Shown: one piece after another, positions 25,616-37,629 of the stretch
Position numbering within the stretch: the stretch's first letter is position 1
Layout: every line of letters begins with the position of its first letter
DNA from: Datisca glomerata
Lineage: Eukaryota; Streptophyta; Magnoliopsida; Cucurbitales; Datiscaceae
Length of the DNA stretch: 64,000 nucleotides
NCBI GenBank assembly: GCA_003255025.1
Contig: QANY01002420.1
Location: forward strand, 434,001 to 498,000
Direction: 5' to 3'
Translations under genes and position numbers: made by a program
The notes under the pieces: generated by a model
The model's input: the letters and a program-made list of their open reading frames with translations, nothing else
Databases searched by the model: none
Told to the model about the DNA's origin: nothing

Positions 25616-26631
25616 TGTACATGTTTTGGTCACACATAGGGTGTCATCTGTTCATATTTTCGTCATACATTGGGTGTCATCTATTAATATTTTTTATCAC
25701 TTAGGAGGTGTCATCTGTTCACATTTTTCCTCACCTATGAGTGTCATCTGTTCTGTCGCCCAATGTGTGTCATCTGTTTTATCGTCCGATGTGTGCCATC
25801 TGTTTTGTCGTCGGATGTGTGCCATCTATTTCATCACCCGATGTGTGTCATCTATTTCGTCGCCCAATTCGTCATCATATGTTTTAGTTAATGTGTGATC
25901 AGTTCTGATTATGTTGTTAACTAGGGGTTATGCCAAGACAAGATATGAATAAGTTGTTATATGTTTCTGTTTGAAACACTTGTTATCTACATACTATGTT
26001 AAGCCATGTCATGATCAAGTACGTTACGTTATTTCATTTATGATATATGTCAAATTTAGTAATGTTTTATCATGATTGCATTTATGACATGTGGATGCAT
26101 ATTATTATGTGAGTTTGTTTACTGAGTATTTTAAAATACCCACCCCCATAGTTGTTCATGATGCAAATGGTTAGGTGAGCAGCATGAGTGAGAGACTGCC
26201 ATAACTAGTTAGATAAGAGAATTTTATGTTTTCAGTTTATGAATTGATTTAAAACTTGGGAAAACATTTTCTGTTAAAATAAGTTATTCAAGTAGTTTAT
26301 TTTTATGTTATGTAATTCTACAAATTATGATGAGTAAAAACTTCATGAATTATGGATCTTAAGCTTTGACTTTATTTCAGAGTTTAATTCAATTTTTTGA
26401 AGTTTTATTAATTATGAATTTAAGACACTTTGTTGCTTCCACTATTTATTGATTAAGATTCCGATCAAGGATAAGTTAATGTTTCTCTATTTAAGTTTAA
26501 GGTTATTCTATCATTGATAAATTAAGAATTTCAATTTGAGACTTTTCTTAAAATTAGGGTTTGTTTCGAATTAGGGATTTTAAAATTGTGAAATTACACG
26601 TATATTTAACCCTCGGGAATCGGGCGTTACA
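25616..26631 (-). mobile_element. LTR unit B, second part
   Basis: Resumes LTR unit B after the CACTA-like insertion: the minisatellite (25620-25870), then sequence matching the start of the solo LTR read in reverse, ending GGGCGTTACA. The five bases after it (ATAGT, 26632-26636) equal those before LTR unit A (13494-13498), so units A and B derive from one insertion. Confidence 0.8.
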
Positions 26632-27653
26632 ATAGTTCTCAAAATGTTAAGTGAGTTGTAGCCCATGATCCAAGACAAGCCCACAAAGAGACCTTATATG
26701 AATGTCATGGTTGAACCATATACTGATACTCAGACGTCGCCTAGGTTATGGGCTATACCATGGTCCAAGGCTGAGACATCCCCTAGGCCATGGGCCAACA
26801 TGGTCTGAGGCTGAGACATCCACTACTCATCTGGCATCACCATAGACTGAAGGATTGCACTAAGGATCCAATCTTAGGACAACCATATGCTCTTACTATC
26901 TCTAGGTCCATATCGATGGTTGAGGCTATCATGATGGGTGATATCCATCACCTCCATATTTGAGGTCGCATCCACGGTTAAGGCTACAATAACAGTCGAG
27001 GTCCATCACATCCATGATCGAGGCTACCTTGATGGTCAAGTTCCACCACCTACATGATTAAGGCCACATCGATGGTCGGCTACCATGATGGTTGAGGTCC
27101 ATCACCTCCATAACTGAGGCTACCATGATGGCCGAGATCCACCACATACATTGTCGAGGCTACTTTAATGGTCGAGGTCCATCACCTTCATGATAGAGGC
27201 TACCATGATGGCCGAGGTTCATTCCCTTCATGACTAAGACTACGACGATGGCTGAGGCTCATCTCCATCTAACGACCTTCCATGTATGGCAACCTTCTAT
27301 ACATGGGAACACCACCTAAAGATTCTCTCTGCAGGGAAGGTTTTAAATACCTTAAGTAGAATTGAGCTATAGAAGGGATCTCCACAATTATAAATTCTCC
27401 ATGCATAGTCTTCCTTCCTTATTAGAGCGTGGAAAGGAGGTACATGCATCAAACATAGATGAAACACCATTAAGGATCCTTATAAGTAGATGGTGCCTAC
27501 ACTTATTCATGTATGCAATTTCTCCCTCTGCTATTCCTAAAGCACTTCACTGATTTGTTCATCAGAGTCTAGTTGGTGCACCAACCTGGTGCCACACCTA
27601 CTACTTTCACGACGTTTTCATTTTGCAGATCTTTTGATGAATAATTGGATGAT
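26632..27653. repeat. Old repeat, copy 2, with about 40-bp minisatellite
   Basis: Same sequence as 3940-4690. At about 26920-27260 it has eight or nine degenerate units of about 40 bp ('gaggctaccatgatgg...gaggtccatcacctccatgat'). It is cut at 27653 by a CACTA element and continues at 33863 for about 50 bp. GAT at 27651-27653 is the left target duplication of that element. Confidence 0.6.
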
Positions 27654-28184
27654 CACTACAAGAAAAACCTAATATTGTGATGGTTATATGAAGACAGTTT
27701 GTTTAATCGCCTTTAATTGTTTAAAAGGAGAAGTAATTGTGGCGGTTCGCAAATGTGATATATTCTGGCGGTTTTATGTAAACTGTCAGAATTGGTTATG
27801 ACATGTCAACGGTTCCCATAAACTGTCGGGGATAAACTTTTTTTATAGACAAATTGTGACACTTCAGGTGAACCATCGACAAAAACGGCAGAGTTTCTCA
27901 CCAAATGTGGCGGTTGGCCAAACTGTCGCTTTTGGATGAGACACTCGGCCATTTTTTGTCGACGTTTCAGCTGAACCATCGGGATCAATGTAACCTTTTT
28001 TGTGGCGGTTCAGACAAAGCGGGGCATTTGGTGAGAAACTCAGGCATTTTTGCCGATGGTTCAACTGACCGTCGGGATATAGGTGCTTGTTGGGTTTTTT
28101 TTGTGACGGTTCACCCAAGCCGTTGCATTTGTGTTAGACTCAGCCGTTTTTTCCGATGGTTCAGATGAGTCGTCGGGATTGGAT

Positions 28185-28217
28185 CTATTGCTACGATTTT
28201 AAAAATCGTAGCAATAG
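28185..28217. repeat. Perfect inverted repeat (hairpin)
   Basis: Arms of 16 bp (ctattgctacgatttt and its exact complement) around a single A. It sits at the inner edge of the left subterminal repeats of the CACTA element and marks the change to leader-like sequence. Probably part of the subterminal repeat system rather than a terminator or a microRNA gene. Confidence 0.7.
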
Positions 28218-28718
28218 AAAAACCCTAAATGAATTTTAACAACCCGCATTTTTATTTCTTCCCCATTTTCCACTGCCTTCTTCTTCCCCATTTTCCCCTA
28301 CGACAGACTCGTGCTTCTCCTGTCTTCCTCTTCTTCCCTCAGTAGCAAACCAACGCGCTTCTTCACACTCATGGTCATGGGCGCTCCGTTGTAGGTTCTC
28401 ACACTCTTCATTTAGAAATAAATCAATTTCTCTCTATTTCCCTAAATCCGAGCGCGAGTGGTCTTCCTACCCTTTGACGATCTTGGTTAATCTTCAAATC
28501 ATCCATAGCTGAGCTCTCCAGCTGGTGGAAATCAACAACAAAAATTAGAAATCAGTCGTAGTCGAGCTCGTCTGAAGGAGCCCTAGATCCATTGTGTTGC
28601 TCCCTCTACCAAGGTATTCATCCCTAATTACTAGAAAAACTTTTTTTAGCTACAGAAATCGTAGCTTTAATTGAAAAAAGAGAGGAGAATTATAATGGAG
28701 AGACATAAACCTGCATGC

Positions 28719-31700
28719 ATGATTAGTGAGTGGGAGCACTAAGTAATTGTTGCCAATAAACTCTCTTTGTGTAAGTTTTAAATCTTACACCCTAATACAG
28801 TGTTTGTAATTACTGTTTATTAATACACTTGTTACTGTTTATCTTCTTGCTTCTTAATACACCCTCTTAAATACTGTTCAATTTCACGTATTTTAGTATC
28901 AGAGCCAAACCTGGTGGGGATAATACTATTTATTAATTGTTTCTACTTCAATTTCTGTATAATTAAACTGTTCACCACCTATTATGGCTGGTTTAATTGT
29001 TGATATTGTTTGCTTATTTACTTACATGAATAATTACTTATATTTAATCTCACTTTCCGCTCAAGTGACTGGTTATTCTTAGAATTGATTATTTCTCGTT
29101 TATCTAATCTGTGAATCTGTTTATTAGAGGCTGACGTACCAGCTTCTATTTGGCCAGCTTTAGGGCCTAGGTAAGACCTCTTAGATACGTAAATCCCGAG
29201 GGTAGGGTGGTTGTAGAGGCGAAAGGGAGAAGAGTGAAGCGTAATAGGAGGTTGTAGAAGTCACCACAAGATTAGTAACAAAAATACAGTATGAAAGTTT
29301 CAATAATAAGAATAAATTAGGTATTTTGAGAAATGAATAGATTATCTAGAAGTAGTTCTTCTAGTAGCATTAGGTCTATAATATCTTCAATATCCAACAT
29401 AGTGGATGAAGAATATTTTGAATTTTCAGACTATCAAGTAGATCATAAATAATTTGAATACCCATCAGGTGATCAGAATGATCATTTCGAATACCTTTCA
29501 GATGATCAAGAAAATCATTCTGAAGACTTTAATCAAGTAAATAATAGGTATGGAACATACCCAGTAAAAAAAAGAATTTCAATTCTAAATTATCCATTGA
29601 GGTTCAAATAGATCAAGAACTAAAAAATTTAAAAATTAAAGGTCTAGAACCTAAAGGAATAAGTTTCCAAGAAAGTTAGACAAACCATAATAATAAAAAA
29701 TTTAATAAAATTAATTACCAATCTTTTAATTCTAAAGTTAGGGAGTATAACCAGTCTAGTACCCCTAAGAGTTCCTTTTCTGGATCATCTATTAATAATG
29801 ATCAAGATTAGGATTAAAGAATCAAAACAAAAATTATAAAATTATAAAAATTTGAATCCAAATATTCTGCAGCAGAATACAAACCAGATTGGGCAAGTCT
29901 AAATAAACACAATAATGACTCGGCCAATCTTAATAGACGTAATATGTTCAAAGATTCATATAATATGGATTAAGAGAAAAATCATATTTGCTGAATGGAA
30001 GACATTCATGCAAAAATATAAAGTTAACATATTTTTCCTTGATTATATCGAAGATATTTATGAGAAAAATATTAAAATAATTCTCAAATATAAATGAGTC
30101 AAGGAAGACTCCAGTGTGGTAACTGTTAGTCATCCACCACCTGAAAAAATCCTAATTAATCATAAAAGTTCTCAACCTAATAAAAATTTCATTAAATTTC
30201 TCCAACTTCATTATCGAAAAACTCCTGATGAAGAAATACTTAGAAGGTTAAAATCTTTTAAGAGACAATGTCTCAGAATCATATAACCATAGATTAGAAT
30301 CAACATATGAGCCATTCATAATTCATAATTCTTCAAAACATAAAATTAAAGAATCCTGAAGGTCAAAATCTTATGAACCTTCAAATAGTATTGAGGAACC
30401 ATCCAAAGACTTAGAAATTAAATCATCTGTCAATGTTAGTAACCATGACAGTATCTTTGAATTAGAAATTCATAGGTTAGAACCCACCTATGAATATTCC
30501 ATAATTAATGAATCTTCAAATATTAAAGAAAGATTAAAGAATTTAAAAACTAATGAATCATCTTATTCTGGTATGATTGATAATCAAAATAATTGTTTAG
30601 AATTCAAAAATCTTACTAATAATAAACTTCAAGAATTAGAGGACAGTAGTTCAAATTTAGAAAACCATAGGTTAACAAAGTTGAAGAAACATTAAAATGT
30701 TTTGAAACTAAAAAATCATCCTCTATGGACATTAACCATAGAAATTCCTTAATCACCGTTTCTCCTTTCAAGATTTCAAATGATGAAGAATCCAACAAAA
30801 AAGTAGTTGAACAACTCAACTATACTAACCAGAATCTAATTATAATAGGTAAGCAATTAGACAAAATTGAAAATAAAGTTGATAATCTTCATAAACCTGA
30901 ATCTAGTGAAACTCTGGAAGAAAAATCTTTAATAAATCTTTCGAACAAAACCACTCCATATATGGTTCCCCTCAATAAACAGATTGATAAAATACTTCAT
31001 GAATTAAAAATAGTCAATCAAGATAATAGTTCAGATCTAGAAAGCCATGGGTCAGAGTCCACCTATGATTCATCTACAATAATTGAATCTTCAAACATTA
31101 ATAATATTGAAGAATCAATTAAAAATTTAGAATCATCTGAAACTAAATCTGAAATTAAATCTAAAAAGATTATTAATAATATACCTCATTAATTAAAGGT
31201 AATTAATGAACACAATAATTTAGATTTAGAAGATCATAGGTCAGAATCCACCTATGAATCGTCGACGATAAGTGAATATTCAAACATTAATAATATTGAA
31301 GAATCACACAGAAATTTAGAAATGAATAAATTAGAAAAGAAATGGCCTAAAAAGCCTATTCCTCTTGATATTCAAATTTCTGAAAATTCTTTAATTAACC
31401 AATTTTCTATTTCTACAGATAAATTGCACAAATAGAATATTGATAGACTTTCTAAGAAGGAAGTTCTCAATAAATTTTAACACATGACAATGATAGCTAA
31501 CAGTTACATTACCACACACAATTTATTTCACAATGAGGTAATCAATCTTTTAGTCACGGGATTCACAGGAATGTTATGTTCTTGGTGGGAAAATTATCTC
31601 ACAAAAGAATCCAAAAATATCATCCTTTCAACAATAAAGATTAATGTTGAAAGAACACTAAATATTGAAGAAAAACAAGAAATAATACCTAATGCCACCA

Positions 31701-32229
31701 ATACACTTCTCTACACAATAGTTAAATACTTCATTGGGATGCCGAGTAATCTTACTTCACATATCCATAATCAATTAGCCAAACTTAGATGTCCAAACCT
31801 AAGTAAAATCCACTGGTACAAAAATATATTTTTGTCCAAAATAATGTCAAGGGATGATAACAATCAACCCTCTTGGAAAGAAAAAATTATTAATAAAATT
31901 CTCATTTTATACACACACAAAATAAGAATAGTCCTTAGTAATAACCTAGAAAACATAGACTATGATAGTCAGTCTTACCTATGGTACGATTATTACTACA
32001 ATACAGAAGGAAGATTTTGGAATATGCACTAATATGAAAAATAAAATTATAGAATATGAATTAGGCAATTTTTGTGAGCAGTATAGTTTACCCATTATTA
32101 AGGAAAATTTTCATTCAAACCCTAGAAAGTCTCACAGGCCTGATAGGAGAAACTACCATAAGAATAAGCACAAGATTTTTAACCAATATTTTTTAAAGAA
32201 TAAAAATTTTGACAAACGTTTTTCCAAGA
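28719..32229 (+). mobile_element. Endogenous pararetrovirus fragment 1 (leader to coat region)
   Basis: Matches the leader, the start of the movement-protein frame and the coat-protein region of the viral DNA at 56574-60110. It starts in the leader (28719) and ends inside the coat region exactly at a (TA)n run (32230-32246). Most of the movement-protein core is missing between about 29400 and 29720, where the frame passes quickly into the coat region ('QSSTPKSS'). Many stops and frameshifts break the coat frames; longer open stretches are 30725-31192 and 31484-32032. It interrupts the CACTA element between its leader region and its transposase exons. Confidence 0.8.
28894..28907 (+). promoter_or_regulatory. 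Viral primer-binding site, fragment 1
   Basis: TAGTATCAGAGCCA matches TGGTATCAGAGCCA, complementary to the 3' end of plant initiator tRNA-Met, with one change. This is the minus-strand primer site used by Caulimoviridae. Confidence 0.7.
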
Positions 32230-32268
32230 ATATATATATATATATAATTACGTATTAATCTTTTGTAG

Positions 32269-33090
32269 TCAAACTATGCCATAGAAGAATGTCATAAATC
32301 AAATGTTTTGACATCCTTAAATGCAAGATGGCAGGATGAGAAGAGCATAATAAAAAATGAATATATTGCGACATATGAAACGGAGGAAGAGGCATTAGAA
32401 TATTGGAATGATGCTATTCCAAAAGAGAGGTTTTGTTGCTATCATTCATGAGAAGAAGGAAAGGTATGATTTTTTACTATACATGTATGATTATTTATAT
32501 GTGAAATAAATTAACATTTATTTATCTTTCATTAATATAAAAGCAAGCTGCAACAAACAGAAGATCACAAAGCAAACTAAAACACCCTCACACGTTAGGA
32601 CGTACCAGTATACCAACGAAAAGAGCAGAAATGGTAAATTCTAAACTTTATAATTTTTTTGATCAATTTTATTTTTAGTAAATCACATGTTCTCATTTTA
32701 TAGACAGAAGAGTTTCAAAGAGAGCCTTCAAGAATGAAGCTATTTGTAGCCTCACATGAACGTAAAGATGGAACTTATGTAAATGAAGAAACTACAAACG
32801 TTGCAGTAAGTATAAGTTGTAATATAAATACCAAGTTTTTAAATAGTTATTACATGTTTACTGATATTAAGTCTTAATTTTGTATTATAGGTGAAACTTA
32901 AAGAGTGCATGAGTCAACTTCTGGATGGTGATTATGATCCAATTTCACCAAACAACGTGCTCTCACAAGTATTGGGTCCAGAGCATCCGGGATGAGTGCG
33001 TTCATTAGGACTCGGGGTAACTCCCTCTCAATTTTTCTCGCATTATCGTGGGGAATTGTCCACGCAAGAATCTACCCGTTTATTAACTAA
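32269..33090 (+). pseudogene. CACTA transposase exons (Transposase_24 type), broken
   Basis: Four exon pieces with GT..AG junctions: 32269-32463, about 32544-32633, 32704-32805 and 32891-33090. Together they resemble the plant Ptta/En-Spm 'Transposase_24' protein. The typical pattern is present: 'LFVASHERKDGTYVN' in the third piece and 'VLGPEHPG...VRSLGLGVTPSQFF' in the fourth. Stops interrupt the first piece near its end and the fourth (GGA then TGA before GTGCGT). The upstream end is cut off by the viral insertion at 32229-32246, so the N-terminal exons are lost or displaced. The gene is in the element's orientation and is the most likely former mobility gene. Confidence 0.75.
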
Positions 33091-33469
33091 GCTTAGTTAG
33101 AGGCTCAATGTGTATGGGTGCCTCAGTTAGAGGCTGAATGTTCAGAAATGCGTGAGAAATATGACCAGGTGCAGACTGAATGTTCAGAGATACGCTCCTA
33201 GCTAAGCTTAATTATGAAGTTTATGCAAGACTCTCATAAAGACTAAGGTAGTCTTTTGTTGTTTAACGTTATTTAATAATACTTCTGAAATATTTTGTTA
33301 TTTCAAATTTTCATATTTTGAACTCATTAAATAATTTGTATTAACAATCTAAATATACAGAATGATACTGCTCTGATTATTGTGAAAATATATACCATAT
33401 TAAAATTGTGTTAATATGCAAGAATTTTTTGGAATAAGCACAATAGGAAGGAGTATGTGAAAACAGTAT

Positions 33470-33862
33470 TTTTGTGACGGTTTAAGAACCGTAAAAAAAA
33501 ATTGGACTAGGACAGATTAACGATGATTTTATAACTGTTGCAATAAGATTCCCTCTCTATGTCGGTTTTAAAACTGTCGTTATTACATTTGCGACGGTTT
33601 TAAAAAACCTCGCGGTATATTATATTTAGCAATGGTTTCAAACTGTCACAAGTTATCATCATAACCGTCGCTTTAGAATCTCTATCGCGACGTTTCTTTG
33701 ACGGTTGTCAAAACCGTCGATGATTCAATCCTGGCGGCGGCAATCTTGACGGTTCTCCAACCGTCATCATGTCGATTCTGACGGTTATAAACCGTCGCTG
33801 TAGACTCGAATGACCGTCGTCGTAGACCTATTTTCTCGCCGTTGACCTATTTTCTTGTAGCG
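33470..33862. repeat. Right subterminal repeats of the CACTA element
   Basis: About ten short inverted units around 'gacggtt..aaaccgtcg' spaced 20-40 bp apart, ending at the terminal repeat. They mirror the units at 27680-28200. Confidence 0.75.
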
Positions 33863-35179
33863 GATGTGTGCCAATAATCGTGAGTGTAGATGGAATCATA
33901 TTTTTGCATCTACATGTCCTATAACAGTCACATTAAAACTTCAAAGCAACCGTGCATGGCAAAACTCTAGTTTTAGGATATTGTTTTGGACGCCTCCGTC
34001 CCATTTTTTTGTAATCTATAAACATTATTGGAACTTCATTTTTGTTCTGATAAATTTTTTATATACTTCTACATATACATACCAACACTATACAAGTAGA
34101 AAGTTGATGTTCTCTCTTGTTTTGTGATTAACTTGTAAATGTGTGTAACTTGTTCCTACTAACAATTATCACCAACTAATTGGGTTTCTTTCATAATAAA
34201 AAGTTATCGCTTGTATTTGTATATTGGTTTCAGTCTTTGAAAGAGTCTCTGCCTGCTTCATTTGGGCCACGTAATGAAAATACTCTCACACATTCCATGC
34301 AAATTTAAGTTGAGTTGAACTAACGTGTCAACCATTGAAATTTGAAAAAAATGAACAAGAAAAAGTGAGCAAAAGAACTTGTAGTTGTATTGGATACTGA
34401 GATTTATTTTTTTATGATGAAAACATCTCAACAAAATTCTGAAAGAACTTTTCGTAGCCTCAATTCTAGGTGAAGTGATACATTTTAATGCGATTTATTC
34501 ATATTTTATATGTTATGCCTATTTCATATGGTTTGAAAAAAATTTGGTTTCATTTCACACGCGAAATGCTTTTTCCAATGTTAAACTGAAATTATCTATG
34601 ATGTAATGTCGTACCCACTAATATATTTAAATACTCATCAAATATGAAATGCCTCCGTTTATGATGAACGGGAGGTTGTTCTAAACAAAAAGAATGTTTT
34701 ACTTGTGAAGAATAGATTTGAGATTGGTTACTATCTCAACGGTTTATATCACATGAAAATAACATTGTATTAATATGAAGTGATCTAATTCGTCATATGG
34801 ATCCGAAATCCTCATGTTCTGATAAACAAGTGGTTGTCATGTTTGATCTGAGCTGTTAACGTTGATTTTAACGGCTCAGAATAATTCATCAAACATCGCA
34901 CTCACTCACAATAATACTCCCTCTACATGGCCATGGATGACGAGTTTCGCACCTACGGGTGGAGAGTTCTGCAGCCACGAACTGATAGTTTCACGACCAT
35001 AGACGACAAGTTCTATGGCCCGAACAAGGCGATCTTTGTGTGTTTGAGACGAACAGTGACTGAAACGAGAACTAGGGCACAGCGCGTGGTGTTAACCTTT
35101 CTGAAGGGGTGAAATTATTTTAGCACTTATTTGTTAGTGTGTTTGGGTGCTTGTGGCTAAGAAAAACTTTTATACGTTG
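33863..35179. other. End of outer repeat, then intergenic DNA
   Basis: The first 50 bp continue the outer repeat cut at 27653. The remainder is AT-rich with no recognisable gene. A 61-codon open frame at 34927-35112 has no family resemblance and I do not call it. Confidence 0.4.
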
Positions 35180-35625
35180 AAATATGATTGTAAAGAAAAA
35201 ATTCACGGATTTTGAAAATCGATCGTGAATTCTCTATATCAATATGAAAATATAAAAAATAATTAAACGAGAGAATGAGAGAATAAGTGCGTCATGATTT
35301 ACGTTGAGAGTTGTTGTCATTTTTTTTTTTTGGAGTTACATCTTGTCTTTATTTATAAGCCTTCAATCGGTTACATAGAATCTGATACAACTTATCTAAT
35401 TCTATTTGAAAATAAGATCAACAGAATATTTTCTGGGATCTAACTTGTCAACATTAACAACTTAATAAATCTTGACCGTCTGATCAATCCAATGATCTTG
35501 ATTAGCTTTTCTTTGGATTGCCACGTCAGCAATCCATGTACTTTATTTGATTGTTCCGTTCTTTATAACCGCCTAGTTCATCCTACGGTTCTCTCTCTAT
35601 CTTTTCTTCGATGGAGTATTCAGTC
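35180..35625 (-). mobile_element. LTR-like arm, left, reverse orientation
   Basis: Reverse complement of 38989-39500, with an internal gap of about 88 bp relative to it. On the minus strand it carries a TATAAATA box (35350-35357) at the same place as the right arm. Sequence and layout suggest a copia-type LTR with U3, TATA box and downstream leader. Confidence 0.65.
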
Positions 35626-36399
35626 TAGATCTTACCACGATAGTTCAAGCATATTAAATTAGTAGAAATTAATTCTACGTTAATCGTGTAGGGCATAATT
35701 AATTTACTCTCTGTGTTAAATTTTATCATGTTTTGATGTAATTATAGAAATTACATTTATCCTGTTTAGGTCATTTATCTTGATAAAATTCATAACTTGA
35801 CCCTATTATGGATAACATGAAATGTTGTTAACAATATTCAAACTGATTTGATGCATGTATTGTATGATGAATGAATTTTTGAATATTCAATTCTTAATTT
35901 TTAAATTTAAGCTTTTCTAAAGGTATAAAAAATCTCTTAACGGTTGATTAATGTAAACTTTGATATGTGTATTTTTTGGAGACTAGCTCTTTCCTATTCT
36001 ACAAAAGTGTAGGAAAATAAAAGATGAACAAATGATGAAAACGGAGATGTCTTGACTACGGGAACAGAGATGTCATGATGATGTAAATGAAAATGTCATG
36101 ACGATAGAAATAGAAAAGGCATGGCGAGGGGAACAGGAAACGTTGAGAACGGGAATTGTTGTGGCAACGAGAATGTGAAACGTTATGGAAATGGCAACGA
36201 AAACTTCTTGACAATGGCAATGGAAAATTCGTGGTGATGGGAACGAAAACGGCAATGGGTATGACACTGAAAATAGAAACAAATTGGAAGTCGAAACAGA
36301 AACGACATGGCAACGGAATTAGGAGCGAAAAATGATTCAGTTTTCAAGCTGAAGTGAATGGAAGAGAACTTTATGGTAAATCATACATCGTTTGAAAGA
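35626..36399. repeat. AT-rich DNA with short GA-rich degenerate repeat
   Basis: At about 36040-36310 there are many loosely repeated short units of the type 'gaaaatgtcatgacgatgg' and 'gaaacggcaatgg'. Open frames on the minus strand across it are low-complexity. The rest shows nothing recognisable. Confidence 0.45.
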
Positions 36400-37570
36400 T
36401 ACAGCAATTAGCTTCTTGAATTTTGTGAAACTCAATTTGGAGCTTCGGGGTAAAAGTTATGGCATTTTTCATACAAGTTGTTCGGAAAGAAGATAATACA
36501 GAACTATCAAATTCAGAAATTAATCTGTAGTAACTGAGGGCAGATAATGTTGTGAGTAATATACCATCAGATAGATACAAGAGTCTACTTCTTGGAGAAT
36601 TTTATGGAATTCAATTTGGAGCTCCCGATCAAACGTTGTGGTAGTTTCAGTACATGCTATTCAAAAATGAAGATTAGGCAGAATAGTAAAAGAAAATTAC
36701 ACTATGACAATTGGGAGCTGTACAACACAGTGAATCATATATTATTATCAATATATGGAAGTCTACTTCTTGAAAAATTTTACAGAATTTTTTTTGGAGC
36801 TAACAACAAAAAGTTGTGATGATTTTCGTAAAGGTTATTCGAGAAAACACAATATACAGAACCTTAAATTCAGAAATTAAACTACATTTACTGGGGACCA
36901 AATACACGATGAATCTTATATCAATGGAAAGATAGGGAAATCAACCTTGTGAAGTATTTTACAAAAATTAATTTGAAGCTCCCGATCAAAAGTTATGGCA
37001 GGTCTCGTTAGTGCTATTCAGAACTCGATTTGGAGCACTCGAGCAAAACTTATGATAATTTTTGTGAAGGCTGTTCGAGGAAGGCAACTACATGATGAAT
37101 CTTATATCATCAGAAAGATACAAAAGTCTACTTATTGGAGAACTTTACGAAATTCAATTTGGAGATTTTGATCAAAAGTCACGGTAATTTTTGTACATAT
37201 CGCATGATAACGTTTGTACAAAAGTCTATTTATTGGAGAACTACACGATGAATCTTATATCTAATGCTTCATTTTAGATAATATTATATGATAAACTATA
37301 TATTTTTTAAAAAGATGCGGATGTCTACTACTTAAAGAATTTCGCAGAACTTGATTCGGAGCTCCCGAACAAAAGTTATAATAATTTTCATGAAAATTGT
37401 TCAAGAAAGCCTATTGTGTGGAACGGTCAAATTTGTTAATTAAACTGTACCGACTGGGAGCCAATTACATGGAGAATTATATATCATCGAAATCATGTGA
37501 AAATCAACTTCTTGAAGAATTTCATGGAATTCAATTTGGAACTTTCGATCAAAACGTATGGTATGATAAC
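36400..37570. repeat. Degenerate satellite-like array, about 180-bp period
   Basis: The core 'ggagctcccgatcaaaagttatgg', preceded by 'ttggagaattttatggaattcaattt', recurs at about 36440, 36617, 36797, 36974, 37161, 37358 and 37539, with one extra partial copy at 37033. Most spacings are 177-181 bp (two depart: 187 and 197). This is the length of many plant centromeric satellites. Units are strongly diverged, so the array is old or only a remnant. Confidence 0.75.
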
Positions 37571-37629
37571 GTGTAGACTGCTTACAAGGCAAATACTTCC
37601 CGTCAACTTTCTCTCTTCTCAACAACAAT

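Larger units (their letters stand above)
27654..33862 (+). mobile_element. CACTA (En/Spm) element, 6.2 kb
   Basis: It begins CACTACAAGAAAAACC and ends TTTTCTTGTAGCG, an inverted terminal repeat with one change in the last bases of the right end. GAT flanks both sides (27651-27653 and 33863-33865), the 3-bp duplication expected of CACTA elements. Subterminal repeats of the type 'gcggtt..aaccgtcg' occupy about 27680-28200 and 33470-33850. It has a pyrimidine-rich leader region (28250-28620) and broken transposase exons (32269-33090), and is interrupted by a pararetrovirus fragment (28719-32229). It is a different family from the elements at 17637 and 43740. Confidence 0.85.

Noticed and set aside
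34927..35112. 61-codon open frame starting ATGGCCATGGATGACG
   Set aside because: Good-looking start context but no similarity to any family I know, no neighbours of related function, and length within chance expectation.
36056..36313. Two overlapping minus-strand open frames
   Set aside because: They read through short GA-rich degenerate repeats and encode low-complexity sequence.
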